Positions 34,597 to 43,367 of a stretch of 64,000 nt of DNA are shown here, one piece after another. The stretch is from Paenarthrobacter aurescens TC1 (GTDB lineage: Bacteria; Actinomycetota; Actinomycetes; Actinomycetales; Micrococcaceae). A program made the position numbers and the translations under genes. Each line of letters begins with the position of its first letter. Position 1 is the first letter of the stretch. The notes under the pieces were generated by a model that saw only the letters and a list, made by a program, of their open reading frames with translations, was not told the DNA's origin and searched no databases. The stretch spans positions 3,038,001 to 3,102,000 of the forward strand of contig CP000474.1 in assembly GCA_000014925.1 (NCBI GenBank). The letters are read 5' to 3'.

Positions 34597-35223
34597 TTAG
34601 CGGTGGACTGCCACGGCTCCCAGGGATCGCAGGTGGGCTGTGAGGACGTCGCTGCACATCTCCGCGGTCATCCACTCGGGCTGCAGCAGCGCGTGCATGC
34701 AGAGCCCGTCCATGGTGGCCAAGAGCCTTTCAGCTTCAGTCACCAGGGTTTGCTGCGCGTCAGCCCCGCCCGGGCTCAGGATCATGATCAGGCGACCGAC
34801 GATGGCGGCCACAGCGCGGTGGCTGCGCTCGGCTTCGTCGGCCAGGACGGGCTTGATCCTGGCGGCGTGCCGGAACGCCATCCAGACGCACGCGTCTACC
34901 GCCAGCTCCTCGTCCAAGGGCAGGAACTGTCCCAGGAGATTCAGCACGGCGTTGTGCTGCTCAGGGCTTTCCGGTGATGCTTCCTCGACGGACGTGAGCG
35001 CCGCCTCAAGACGCCCGGCGATGCGATCAATGACTGCCCCGAAGGAGAAAACCAGAAGTTCATCACTGCTGGCGAAGTAGTGCCGCACCGAGCCAACAGC
35101 CAGCCCCGCTTCGTCAGCTACTTCCCTGAGGGATGCCCGTTCCAAGCCGTCGCTGGCAATGATCCGGAAGACAGCTTGGACAACTTCAAGGCGCCGGGCT
35201 TCGGCATCAACAATTTTGGGCAC
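34597..35223 (-). CDS. TetR-family transcriptional regulator
   Basis: A 208-residue regulator. The DNA-binding part (about 8-55) reads RRLEVVQAVFRIIASDGLE, then SLREVADEAGLAVGSVRHYF and SSDELL. The C-terminal region resembles the BetI-like ligand domain (GQFLPLDEELAVDACVWMAF, then TEAERLLATMDGL). The GTG start at 35223 sits six bases after a TAAAAA box, and a perfect 14-bp palindrome (35235-35248) adjoins that box, so autorepression is likely. It is divergent from galE; the ligand is unknown. Confidence 0.87.
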   Translation of the reverse strand: MPKIVDAEARRLEVVQAVFRIIASDGLERASLREVADEAGLAVGSVRHYFASSDELLVFSFGAVIDRIAGRLEAALTSVEEASPESPEQHNAVLNLLGQFLPLDEELAVDACVWMAFRHAARIKPVLADEAERSHRAVAAIVGRLIMILSPGGADAQQTLVTEAERLLATMDGLCMHALLQPEWMTAEMCSDVLTAHLRSLGAVAVHR

Positions 35224-35234
35224 CAGTATTTTTT

Positions 35235-35248
35235 AGCACGAACGTGCT
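35235..35248. promoter_or_regulatory. Palindromic operator candidate for the TetR regulator
   Basis: AGCACGAACGTGCT is a 6-2-6 perfect inverted repeat touching the presumed tetR -10 box and lying about 55 bases before galE. Confidence 0.6.
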
Positions 35249-35290
35249 TCAACACCGCTCAACAGAGAGCGGCGTGGCTCCGATTTCCGC

Positions 35291-35303
35291 TAGCGTAGGA
35301 ACC
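35291..35303 (+). promoter_or_regulatory. -10 box of galE (leaderless)
   Basis: TAGCGT (35291-35296), seven bases, then ATG 35304; the AGGA here is too close to the ATG for a normal ribosome site. Confidence 0.45.
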
Positions 35304-36344
35304 ATGAAAATTCTTGTCACGGGTGGCACCGGCTACATCGGTTCCCACACCGTTTTGTCCCTTCAGGAAGCCGGCCACGACGTCGTTGTGCTCGACAACC
35401 TCGTGAACTCCAGCGAGGAATCCCTCCGCCGGGTGTCGGAGCTCACCGGCAAGACCGCCGCCTTCCACCAGGTGGACCTGGTGGACGAGCCCGCAGTTGA
35501 GGCCGTGTTCGACCAGCACCAGATCGACGCCGTGATCCACTTCGCGGGACTGAAGGCCGTGGGAGAGTCCGTCCAGGAACCCCTCGCCTACTACTACAAC
35601 AACATCGTGGGCACCCTGAACCTGCTCCGCGCCATGGACAAGCACAACGTGCGCTCCATCGTGTTCAGCTCCTCAGCCACCGTGTACGGCGAGCACAACC
35701 CGATCCCCTACATCGAGAAGATGGAAATCGGCGCCAATAACCCGTACGGCCGCACCAAGGAACAGATCGAGGACATCCTCTCGGACCTGGGCAACGCCGA
35801 TGACCGCTGGCATATCGCACTGCTGCGCTATTTCAACCCCGTGGGCGCACACCCGTCCGGCCGCATCGGCGAGGACCCCCAAGGCATCCCGAACAACCTT
35901 GTCCCCTTCATCGCACAGGTAGCCGTGGGACGCCGCGAGAAGCTCATGGTCTTTGGTGGCGACTACGACACCCCCGATGGCACCGCCCAGCGTGACTACA
36001 TCCACGTAGTGGACTTGGCAGACGGCCACGTAGCAGCCCTGAACTACATCGCCGAGCGCGCCGGCGTCCGCCGCTGGAACCTTGGCTCCGGACGCGGTTC
36101 GTCCGTTCTGGAAGTACTGCGCTCCTTCGAGAAGGCCGTGGGCCAGCCCATTCCGTACGAGATCACCGGCCGCCGCGCCGGCGATCTCCCCGCCTTCTGG
36201 GCCGACGCTTCGTCCGCCCTCGCTGACCTTGGATGGTCCACCACCAAGACCGTGGACCAGATGTGCGAGGACCACTGGCGCTGGCAGAAGAACAACCCTT
36301 ACGGCTACAACGCTGCCGAGCCTGCCGCGGCGAGCAACGCCTAA
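35304..36344 (+). CDS. galE: UDP-glucose 4-epimerase
   Basis: A 346-residue short-chain dehydrogenase-type epimerase interconverting UDP-glucose and UDP-galactose for envelope sugars and galactose use. MKILVTGGTGYIGSH is the NAD loop. The catalytic set is SSSATVYG with YGRTK (Tyr and Lys three apart), and AVIHFAGLKAVGES and LRYFNPVGAHPSG are galE landmarks. The C-terminal segment GRRAGDLPAFWAD contacts the UDP-sugar. ATG 35304 is chosen since MKILVTGG is the universal start. Confidence 0.94.
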   Translation: MKILVTGGTGYIGSHTVLSLQEAGHDVVVLDNLVNSSEESLRRVSELTGKTAAFHQVDLVDEPAVEAVFDQHQIDAVIHFAGLKAVGESVQEPLAYYYNNIVGTLNLLRAMDKHNVRSIVFSSSATVYGEHNPIPYIEKMEIGANNPYGRTKEQIEDILSDLGNADDRWHIALLRYFNPVGAHPSGRIGEDPQGIPNNLVPFIAQVAVGRREKLMVFGGDYDTPDGTAQRDYIHVVDLADGHVAALNYIAERAGVRRWNLGSGRGSSVLEVLRSFEKAVGQPIPYEITGRRAGDLPAFWADASSALADLGWSTTKTVDQMCEDHWRWQKNNPYGYNAAEPAAASNA

Positions 36345-36365
36345 TCCGCCGCAAACACGGCAAGC

Positions 36366-36411
36366 AACGACGGCGGCCGCCCACCTCGCGAGGTGGGCGG
36401 CCGCCGTCGTT
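36366..36411. terminator. 46-bp perfect palindrome between galE and gltA
   Basis: The arms 36366-36388 and 36389-36411 are exact reverse complements with no spacer. The core includes GCGGCCGC-rich sequence and the ends AAC/GTT. It probably terminates both convergent genes, although the T-run is minimal. Confidence 0.75.
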
Positions 36412-36429
36412 ATTGACGCTGTTGCCGTA

Positions 36430-37713
36430 TCAGTTGGCCGGGTAGTTGCGCTCCGGCTCCCCTGTGTAGAGCTGCCGCGGGCGGCCGATCTTCGTCTGGG
36501 GGTCGTTGATCATTTCGCGCCACTGGGCAATCCAGCCCGGGAGGCGTCCAATGGCGAAGAGGACGGTGAACATCTTCTCCGGGAAGCCCATGGCCTTGTA
36601 GATGAGGCCGGTGTAGAAGTCGACGTTCGGGTACAGCTTGCGCTGGATGAAGTAGTCATCGGCCAGTGCCTTCTCTTCAAGGCGCATGGCGATGTCCAGC
36701 AGTTCGTCGTTGCCGCCAAGCTTGCCCAGAACTTCGTGTGCCGTTGCCTTGATGATCTTGGCGCGGGGATCGTAGTTCTTGTAGACGCGGTGTCCGAAGC
36801 CCATGAGGCGGACGCCGTCTTCCTTGTTCTTGACCTTCTCCATGTAGTCCTCGGGCTTGATGCCGTCGGCCTGGATCTGGCGGAGCATCTTCAGTACGGC
36901 CTCGTTGGCACCACCGTGCGCCGGGCCGAAGAGGGCGTTGATGCCGGCGGACACCGACGCGAAGAGGTTCGCGTTGGACGAGCCCACCAGTCGCACGGTG
37001 GACGTGGAACAGTTCTGCTCGTGATCGGCGTGAAGGATGAGCAGGAGGTCGAGGGCCTTGACGACCACCGGGTCCATTTCGTACTGCTCGGCGGGAAGGC
37101 CGAAGCTAAGGCGCAGGAAGTTCTCCACAAGGTTCATGGAGTTGTCCGGGTAGAGCATCGGCTGGCCGATGGACTTCTTGTGCGCATAGGCAGCGATAAC
37201 CGGCAGCTTGGCCATGAGGCGGATGGTGGAAACTTCCACGTGCTCCGCGTTGAAGGGATCCAGCGAGTCCTGGTAGAACGTGGACAGCGCCGAAACAGCC
37301 GAGGAGAGAACCGGCATGGGGTGGGCGTCGCGCGGGAATCCGCCGAAGAAGCCCTTGAGCTCTTCGTGCAGGAGCGTGTGGCGACGGATGCGCTGATCGA
37401 ACTCCTCCAGCTCCGTGGGAGTGGGGAGGTTGCCGTAGATCAGCAGGTAGGAAACCTCGAGGAAGCTCGAGTGCTGCGCGAGCTGCTCGATGGGGTAACC
37501 GCGGTAGCGCAGGACACCTGCGTCGCCGTCGATGTAGGTGATGGCCGAGGTGGTGGCCGCTGTGTTCATGAAGCCGGGGTCATAGGCAACGGCGCCCGTC
37601 TGCTTCAGCAGCTTGGAAACGTCATAACCTTCGTTTCCTTCTACAACCTTGATGCGCGGCAGTTCGAGTTCGCCGCCGGCATGGCGCAGTGTCGCGCTGG
37701 TGGTCTCAGTCAT
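36430..37713 (-). CDS. gltA: Citrate synthase
   Basis: A 427-residue type II citrate synthase condensing acetyl-CoA with oxaloacetate. Active-site segments are LHADHEQNCSTS (His), GPAHGGANEAVLK (catalytic His) and MGFGHRVYKNYDPRA (His and Arg), with the catalytic Asp in NVDFYTGLIY. The N-terminal beta domain (about 1-55) marks the hexameric type. ATG 37713 has AAGGGG upstream; the frame is open to 37842. Confidence 0.96.
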   Translation of the reverse strand: MTETTSATLRHAGGELELPRIKVVEGNEGYDVSKLLKQTGAVAYDPGFMNTAATTSAITYIDGDAGVLRYRGYPIEQLAQHSSFLEVSYLLIYGNLPTPTELEEFDQRIRRHTLLHEELKGFFGGFPRDAHPMPVLSSAVSALSTFYQDSLDPFNAEHVEVSTIRLMAKLPVIAAYAHKKSIGQPMLYPDNSMNLVENFLRLSFGLPAEQYEMDPVVVKALDLLLILHADHEQNCSTSTVRLVGSSNANLFASVSAGINALFGPAHGGANEAVLKMLRQIQADGIKPEDYMEKVKNKEDGVRLMGFGHRVYKNYDPRAKIIKATAHEVLGKLGGNDELLDIAMRLEEKALADDYFIQRKLYPNVDFYTGLIYKAMGFPEKMFTVLFAIGRLPGWIAQWREMINDPQTKIGRPRQLYTGEPERNYPAN

Positions 37714-37945
37714 GGAGTCCCCTTCATGAGGCCTTTGGGCCTCTATCGAACGCTTGTCCAACCAACTTCTGGTGCCGCCGCCTTCGACCCTACTGTTGCA
37801 GGGCTCCAACGACCGAAGTGCTTTCTTAGTGAAGGCCACCATTGATAGTCAGTTAAAAAGTTACCGCCAGTAACCCTACGGAACTAATCCGTGCCGTCCG
37901 GTTACTGGCGGAATGACGCTATTTGTGGTGCAAGTCACAGCATTG

Positions 37946-39094
37946 TTATGAGGCTGTGGTGAGCCGTTCAACGGCGGCATCAATTCGCTCGTCGCTTCCG
38001 GTGAGGGCCACCCGGATGAATCCGTTGCCGGCATCGCCGTAGAAAACGCCCGGGCCCACCACGATGCCAAGTTCAGCGAACCGCGCCACCGTATCCCAGG
38101 TGGCTTCGCCGGCCGTGGACCAGAGGTAGAGTCCCGCTTTGGATTCGTGGATTGTCAGCCCGAACTTTTCAAGCGCCGGCACGATCCTCTCGCGTCGCCC
38201 CCGGTACAGGTCCTTCTGGGCCAGGACATGGCCGACATCTCCCAGCGCAACACGCATGGCTTCTTGCACAGGGTAGGGAACGATCATGCCCGCATGTTTG
38301 CGGCTGTTGACCAGATTCGCCATGATCGCCGAATCTCCGGCCACGAACGCGGCACGGTACCCGGCAAGGTTCGACTGCTTGCTGAGCGAGTAGACACACA
38401 GCAGGCCATCCGTGGAACCACCGGTAACCCGGGGATCCAGGATGCTGGGGACGGCTTCCCCGCCGCGCTGGGCATCCCATTCGCCCCAGCCCAGCTCCGC
38501 GTAGCACTCGTCAGAGGCCACGACCGCTCCGAGCTCACGGGCCTGAGCTACGATCCTTTGGAGTGACTCAACGTCCCGGACGCTGCCCGTGGGATTGCCC
38601 GGTGAGTTGATCCAGATCAAGCGCACTTTAGCGCGGGTGGCTGGATCGAGTTCATCCAGGTCGTCGGCTGCAACGGCAGTGGCACCTGCCAGTGAGGCTC
38701 CGATGTCGTAGGTCGGGTACGCGACGGTGGGACGCACAACGACGTCCCCGGCGCTCAAACCCAACAGGAACGGCAACCAAGCCACCAGCTCCTTTGAACC
38801 CACCGTCGGCATGACGTCCTTGGGATCCAGCCCCGGGACGCCGCGACGACCGGCGAACCAGTCCACAACGGCCTGCCGCAAGGCTTCCGTACCGTGAACC
38901 GTGGGATAGCCGTGGGCGTCGGCAGCGTTGGCCAGAGCCTCACGGATCAGCCCGGGGGTGGGGTCCACCGGCGTTCCGATAGAGAGATTCACTGCACCGC
39001 CGGGATGCTTGGCGGCCGTGGCAACATACGGCGCCATGGCCTCCCAGGGGTAGTCAGGCAGGTTCAGGCCGAAAGCCGGCGCCGCGGAAATCAA
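37946..39094 (-). CDS. dapC: Succinyldiaminopimelate transaminase
   Basis: A 382-residue fold-type I PLP aminotransferase making N-succinyl-LL-diaminopimelate, between DapD and DapE. It has NLSIGTPVDPTP at the N-terminus, INSPGNPTGSV, SDECYAEL and the PLP-lysine segment YSLSKQSNLAGYRAAF. The start is probably TTG 39094, since the frame is closed above and AGGCGG lies about eight bases before. It is 12 bases behind fdxA; the fdx-dapC pair is typical of actinobacteria. Confidence 0.92.
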   Translation of the reverse strand: MISAAPAFGLNLPDYPWEAMAPYVATAAKHPGGAVNLSIGTPVDPTPGLIREALANAADAHGYPTVHGTEALRQAVVDWFAGRRGVPGLDPKDVMPTVGSKELVAWLPFLLGLSAGDVVVRPTVAYPTYDIGASLAGATAVAADDLDELDPATRAKVRLIWINSPGNPTGSVRDVESLQRIVAQARELGAVVASDECYAELGWGEWDAQRGGEAVPSILDPRVTGGSTDGLLCVYSLSKQSNLAGYRAAFVAGDSAIMANLVNSRKHAGMIVPYPVQEAMRVALGDVGHVLAQKDLYRGRRERIVPALEKFGLTIHESKAGLYLWSTAGEATWDTVARFAELGIVVGPGVFYGDAGNGFIRVALTGSDERIDAAVERLTTAS

Positions 39095-39106
39095 AGAAAC
39101 TACCGC

Positions 39107-39433
39107 CTAGTGGTCTTGGTTCTGCGGGGGCAGCGCGGCGATGTACGGGTGATCCTTGCCCGTGTTGCCGATCTTTGCGGCACCGCCCGGGGAACCGAGA
39201 TCGTCAAAGAACTCCACGTTGGCCTTGTAGTAGTCGGCCCACTCCTCCGGGGTGTCATCCTCGTAGTAGATGGCCTCAACCGGGCACACGGGTTCGCAGG
39301 CACCACAGTCGACACATTCATCGGGGTGGATGTAGAGGGAACGCTCACCTTCGTAAATGCAGTCGACAGGGCATTCTTCAATACATGCCTTGTCCTTGAC
39401 ATCTACACACGGCTGCGCGATTACGTACGTCAC
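39107..39433 (-). CDS. fdxA: 7Fe-type ferredoxin
   Basis: A 108-residue ferredoxin with a 3Fe-4S/4Fe-4S pair. Cysteine motifs are QPCVDVKDKACIEECPVDC and DECVDCGACEPVCPVEA (4Fe-4S binding CxxCxxCxxxCP). The C-terminal 45 residues form the acidic extension seen in actinobacterial FdxA. GTG 39433 is chosen (VTYVIAQPC) with GAGAGG upstream; the frame is open to 39505. It carries low-potential electrons, for example to P450s or reductases; the partner is unknown. Confidence 0.94.
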   Translation of the reverse strand: MTYVIAQPCVDVKDKACIEECPVDCIYEGERSLYIHPDECVDCGACEPVCPVEAIYYEDDTPEEWADYYKANVEFFDDLGSPGGAAKIGNTGKDHPYIAALPPQNQDH

Positions 39434-39532
39434 GTCCCAGACCTCTCCACGGTTTGTCCCGGCGATAGCCGGGGTAATACGGCCGGCATCGTGCCGGGCA
39501 CTCAACTTCCGAGCCTATTATCCAACAGTGCG

Positions 39533-39562
39533 CTGACGCCAACCTAGCCCGCGTCTTAGTAT
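39533..39562 (+). promoter_or_regulatory. Promoter of the SH3-like small gene (leaderless)
   Basis: CTGACG (39533-39538), 18-base spacer, TAGTAT (39557-39562), then six bases to GTG 39569. Confidence 0.55.
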
Positions 39563-39568
39563 GAAACG

Positions 39569-39820
39569 GTGACTCCCCCGAATTTGCCGCCCCGACAATT
39601 CCTTCTCGACGCAGAACCAGGCATCCGGGTGGTGGTCCGCTACCGGATTGAGGACGGGTTGACGGACGCCTTGGGCTATCTGGTGGGAACCACGGAAGGT
39701 TCCTGTACCGTACGGACCCGTACTGCCGACGTCGAAATTCCGTTGGCAATGGTTATCGCGGCGAAAGAGGTTCCCCCGCCACCGCCGCGGCGTCAGTCCG
39801 CCCGCGTCGCATCCGACTAA
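39569..39820 (+). CDS. Small SH3-like protein resembling the N-terminal domain of Rv0428c-type acetyltransferases
   Basis: An 83-residue beta-rich protein (FLLDAEPGIRVVVRYRIEDG, then GYLVGTTEGSCTVRT and VEIPLAMVIAAKEVPPPPPRR). The pattern of a small barrel ending in VIAAKEVPPPPPR resembles the SH3-like domain placed before the GNAT domain in some actinobacterial acetyltransferases, but no GNAT domain follows. The assignment is from memory. The last 68 bases overlap the convergent membrane gene. A convincing leaderless promoter supports expression. Confidence 0.55.
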   Translation: MTPPNLPPRQFLLDAEPGIRVVVRYRIEDGLTDALGYLVGTTEGSCTVRTRTADVEIPLAMVIAAKEVPPPPPRRQSARVASD

Positions 39821-40184
39821 CAACCAGCAGTTTAACAGCCATAAGCATGATTAACGTCACTACGCCGATGCCGAAGACCCACACGTTGCCCACCGCGTCA
39901 CCAAGTATCAACTGCTTGGCCGCACCGGCTGAGGACAGGAAGCCGACGGCGGCATAGCTCACCACGCCTGCCACCGCCGTCGGTACTACCGAGCGGGACC
40001 ACGAAGCGAGCCACAACTGCACAGAGGCAAGCAGCAGCAGCGCAGCGGCCACGCCCCATGAGATCTCCACCCCGGACCAAAGCAAGGTCTGCCGGTGCAA
40101 AACCGTACCGGCCAAGGCGACGAAAAGAGCCGCCGGCACGGCCGTGGCAATGCCACGGACCGAACCGGCGACTCTTCTCTTCAT
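39753..40184 (-). CDS. Four-segment membrane protein, function unknown
   Basis: A 143-residue protein with four predicted helices (about 12-30, 40-60, 65-88 and 98-120) and a basic C-terminus (RMRRGRTDAAA). I recognise no family. It starts 34 bases before the end of the typA region, downstream of typA on the same strand, and may be read from the typA transcript. Its 3' end overlaps the SH3-like gene by 68 bp. Confidence 0.6.
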   Translation of the reverse strand: MKRRVAGSVRGIATAVPAALFVALAGTVLHRQTLLWSGVEISWGVAAALLLLASVQLWLASWSRSVVPTAVAGVVSYAAVGFLSSAGAAKQLILGDAVGNVWVFGIGVVTLIMLMAVKLLVVSRMRRGRTDAAAVAGEPLSPR

Positions 40185-40218
40185 TCAGCTGTTCCTGACT
40201 GGTTCAGACCAGTACAGG

Positions 40219-42135
40219 CTAGGACTTGGCGCGGGCGCGGTTGGCCTTGGCGCGCTCGTTGGAGTCCAGGATGACCTTGCGGATACGGATATCTTCCGGC
40301 GTAACCTCAACGCATTCGTCCTCACGGGCGAATTCGAGGGACTCTTCGAGGGTGAGATCGCGCGGCGGCGTCAGGTTCTCGAAGGAGTCAGAGGAAGCTG
40401 CACGCATGTTGGTGAGCTTCTTTTCCTTGGTGATGTTCACATCCATGTCATCAGCGCGGGAGTTCTCGCCTACGATCATGCCTTCGTAAACCTCGGAGGT
40501 GGGCTTCACGAAGAAGGAACCACGTTCCTGCAGGTTGATCATGGCGAACGGCGTAACAACACCGGCGCGGTCGGCGATCATGGAACCGTTGGTGCGGTAT
40601 TCGATGGGACCGGCCCACGGCTCGTAGCCTTCGGAGATGGAAGCTGCGATACCGGCGCCGCGGGTGTCCGTGAGGAACTTGGTGCGGAAGCCGATCAGGC
40701 CACGTGCAGGCACGATGAATTCCATGCGGCACCAGCCCGTACCGTGGTTGGCCATGTTGGTCATGCGGCCCTTACGGGCAGCCATGAGCTGGGTGACGGA
40801 GCCGAGGTACTCTTCCGGCACGTCGATGGTCATGTGCTCCATCGGCTCGTGGATCTTGCCGTCGATGGTCTTGGTGACAACCTGAGGCTTGCCCACGGTC
40901 AGCTCGAAGCCTTCGCGACGCATCTGCTCAACCAGGATGGCCAGCGCGAGCTCACCACGTCCCTGGACTTCCCAAGCGTCGGGACGCTCGGTGGGGAGGA
41001 CCTTGATGGAGACGTTACCGATCAGTTCCTTGTCCAGGCGATCCTTCACCTGGCGGGCGGTGACCTTGGCGCCCTTGACCTTGCCGGCCAGCGGCGAAGT
41101 GTTGATACCGATGGTCATGGAGATCGCGGGATCGTCCACAGTGATCAGCGGCAGCGGCTGCGGGTTCTCGGCGTCCGTGAGGGTTTCACCGATGGTGATG
41201 TCCTCGATGCCGGCGACGGCAACGATTTCACCCGGGCCGGCGGACTCGGCAGGTACACGGGTCAGAGCCTTGGTGGCCAGCAGTTCGGTGATCTTGACGT
41301 TCTTGAGCTCACCGTTGGCGCGCGCCCAGGCCACGGTCTGGCCCTTGCGGAGGGTGCCGTTGTAGATGCGGAGCAGGGCGAGGCGGCCAAGGAACGGCGA
41401 TGCGTCCAAGTTGGTCACGTGTGCCTGCAGCACGCCGTCCGGGTTGTACGTCGGAGCGGGGATGTGCTCGATGATGGTCTTGAAGAGGGGCTCGAGGTCC
41501 TCGTTCTCCGGAGCCGAGCCGTTGTCCGGCTGGTCCAGGGACGCACGGCCAACCTTTGCAGCGGCGTAGACGACGGGAACTTCGAGGACCTTGTCCAGGT
41601 CCAGGTCCGGAACTTCGTCGGCGAGGTCCGAAGCGAGGCCCAGGAGCAGGTCCATGGACTCGTGGACAACTTCGTCGATGCGGGCGTCGGGACGGTCGGT
41701 CTTGTTGACCAGGAGGATGACCGGGAGGTGCGCGGCAAGGGCCTTGCGGAGCACGAAGCGGGTCTGGGGCAGGGGGCCCTCGGAGGAGTCGACCAGAAGG
41801 ACGACGCCGTCAACCATGGAGAGACCGCGCTCTACCTCGCCACCGAAGTCGGCGTGGCCAGGAGTGTCGATGACGTTGATGGTGATGGTCTCGCCGTTGG
41901 ACGACGGGCCGTTGTAGGCAACCGTGGTGTTCTTCGCGAGGATGGTGATGCCCTTTTCGCGCTCCAGGTCACCGGAGTCCATGACACGGTCCTCAACCTC
42001 ACCATGGGAAGCGAAGGAGTTGGTCTGCTTGAGCATGGCGTCGACCAGGGTGGTCTTGCCGTGGTCAACGTGTGCGACGATCGCGACGTTGCGCAGATCG
42101 CTCCGCGACGCAGTGTTGGTGATGGTTTCAGACAT
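40219..42135 (-). CDS. typA: Ribosome-associated translational GTPase TypA/BipA
   Basis: A 638-residue translation-factor GTPase that binds 70S ribosomes and supports stress adaptation and ribosome assembly. G motifs are IVAHVDHGKTTLVDAM (G1), GITI (G2), DTPGHADFGGEVER (G3) and NKTDRPDAR (G4). Domain II/III landmarks follow, and the BipA-specific C-terminal domain carries GLIGFRTKFLTDTRGAG. The final residues are Lys/Arg/Ala-rich. ATG 42135 starts MSETITNTASR. Confidence 0.96.
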   Translation of the reverse strand: MSETITNTASRSDLRNVAIVAHVDHGKTTLVDAMLKQTNSFASHGEVEDRVMDSGDLEREKGITILAKNTTVAYNGPSSNGETITINVIDTPGHADFGGEVERGLSMVDGVVLLVDSSEGPLPQTRFVLRKALAAHLPVILLVNKTDRPDARIDEVVHESMDLLLGLASDLADEVPDLDLDKVLEVPVVYAAAKVGRASLDQPDNGSAPENEDLEPLFKTIIEHIPAPTYNPDGVLQAHVTNLDASPFLGRLALLRIYNGTLRKGQTVAWARANGELKNVKITELLATKALTRVPAESAGPGEIVAVAGIEDITIGETLTDAENPQPLPLITVDDPAISMTIGINTSPLAGKVKGAKVTARQVKDRLDKELIGNVSIKVLPTERPDAWEVQGRGELALAILVEQMRREGFELTVGKPQVVTKTIDGKIHEPMEHMTIDVPEEYLGSVTQLMAARKGRMTNMANHGTGWCRMEFIVPARGLIGFRTKFLTDTRGAGIAASISEGYEPWAGPIEYRTNGSMIADRAGVVTPFAMINLQERGSFFVKPTSEVYEGMIVGENSRADDMDVNITKEKKLTNMRAASSDSFENLTPPRDLTLEESLEFAREDECVEVTPEDIRIRKVILDSNERAKANRARAKS

Positions 42136-42249
42136 GCGTTAATGACTCGTTTCAGTGGTGAAGTCAGCTGTTTGTATCCGCGCGCATACCTGATCGACTT
42201 GATCGGAACACACAGCGAAAAGACCCCGGGACACAGGGCACCTGCATCC

Positions 42250-42280
42250 AGTCTAAACGCAGTTGCATTTCTCAGCCTAA
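42250..42280 (-). promoter_or_regulatory. Possible typA promoter
   Basis: TTAGGC (42280-42275), 19-base spacer and TAGACT (42255-42250) on the minus strand give a leader of roughly 108 bases before typA. The region 42136-42418 contains no other gene. Confidence 0.4.
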
Positions 42281-42418
42281 AAAGCAAGCGATTCAGTGCT
42301 GCAATGTGGTGCTGCTCACACTTTCGAGTTGTTACGTAAACGCAAGTCCAGATGCTGGATTTTCCATGCCCCGTGCACCATGATGGGCTGCAGAACCAGT
42401 GCCATGTGGAGAACAACG

Positions 42419-43291
42419 ATGCGAAACGCTCCGGCCGTGTTCCGCCTGCTCGCACCATTGATCGCCATCGGCGTTCTTTCGGTGGGCTGCGGACCAAGCC
42501 CAGCACCAATCAGCGCCCCCTCTGGCTCAACCGCGCCCGGGCCCGCGCAGACATCGGCCGCGGATAAACCGCTCAGGATCGCCCCGGCCCCCAGCTCGCT
42601 GAACTTACCCGTGGGCTCGCTGTACAAAAACCCCGCGAACAACCGCAGCGAAGTGGTTCTCGCAGACGTGCGCCACACGGCTGTACTCATCGGCGACTCC
42701 CAGTCAATGCCGAAGGACTCCTGGCCGCAGCAGGGCATCGCAGCCATGGGCTACAAACTGCACGTCGTAGGCATGGGCGGCACCGGGTACGTGGCCAGCA
42801 ATGGCAAGACAGGAAACTACATCGATGCGTTGCAACGCGGCGACTGGGTGCTGCCCTTCGGCGACCCGCCGCTGATCGTGATCCAAGGTGGCGGCAACGA
42901 CGCCACACAACGTGCCACCGACGCCCAGATCACCAGCAACGCCGAGCGGCTTCTCGCCGCCCTGAAGAAGCGCTACCCCGGCACCACGCTGGCCATGATT
43001 GGAACCCTTGCCAGGGGCGTGAGCAACGGAGGCGGACGCCGCACGGAAATAGATGCCCTCCTGGGCCGCATTGCCGCCAAGCACGGCCTACCGTTCGTCA
43101 GCGCGGGCGACTGGCTCACCCGCTACAACGCAATCGGGGATCTCCAGGACGGCGTGCACTTGAAGCCGGCCGGGCATGCAAAGCTGGGCGCCGCCCTGGC
43201 TCACGAATTCACTGCGCTTGGCCTCACGGCACGCCGGGACAGCGCCGCCTCCGCACCGGAATCTGCACCTGAATCTGCACCTGCGCAGTAG
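42419..43291 (+). CDS. SGNH/GDSL-type hydrolase lipoprotein
   Basis: A 290-residue exported protein. The signal peptide ends in lipobox LSVGC (Cys about residue 23), followed by a Pro/Ser/Ala linker. SGNH blocks are visible: TAVLIGDSQSM (Ser, block I), VVGMGGTGY (Gly, II), VIQGGGNDA (Asn, III) and DGVHLKPAGH (Asp-His, V). It may deacylate an envelope polysaccharide or lipid; the substrate is unknown. The C-terminus carries repeated SAPE units. ATG 42419 is chosen for TGGAG and the signal peptide. Confidence 0.82.
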   Translation: MRNAPAVFRLLAPLIAIGVLSVGCGPSPAPISAPSGSTAPGPAQTSAADKPLRIAPAPSSLNLPVGSLYKNPANNRSEVVLADVRHTAVLIGDSQSMPKDSWPQQGIAAMGYKLHVVGMGGTGYVASNGKTGNYIDALQRGDWVLPFGDPPLIVIQGGGNDATQRATDAQITSNAERLLAALKKRYPGTTLAMIGTLARGVSNGGGRRTEIDALLGRIAAKHGLPFVSAGDWLTRYNAIGDLQDGVHLKPAGHAKLGAALAHEFTALGLTARRDSAASAPESAPESAPAQ

Positions 43292-43294
43292 AGC

Positions 43295-43367
43295 GCGCGT
43301 TGCGGGGCCCGCTCTGCACGCTTTGTGAGCCCTTTTGCGCGCAGAGCAGGCCTCACAATACGTAGTT
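43295..43367 (+). repeat. 73-bp tandem repeat, copy 1
   Basis: First unit of an exact-period 73-bp direct duplication just after the SGNH gene. It differs from copy 2 at 12 positions counted by eye. Confidence 0.85.

Noticed and set aside
36082..37845. 587-codon open frame on the plus strand
   Set aside because: It runs from the end of galE through the antisense of gltA and matches no family.
40144..42339. 731-codon open frame on the plus strand
   Set aside because: It lies antisense to typA, whose protein is unmistakable. Its translation is low in recognisable motifs and full of Val/Gly/Asp repeats typical of GC-rich shadow frames.
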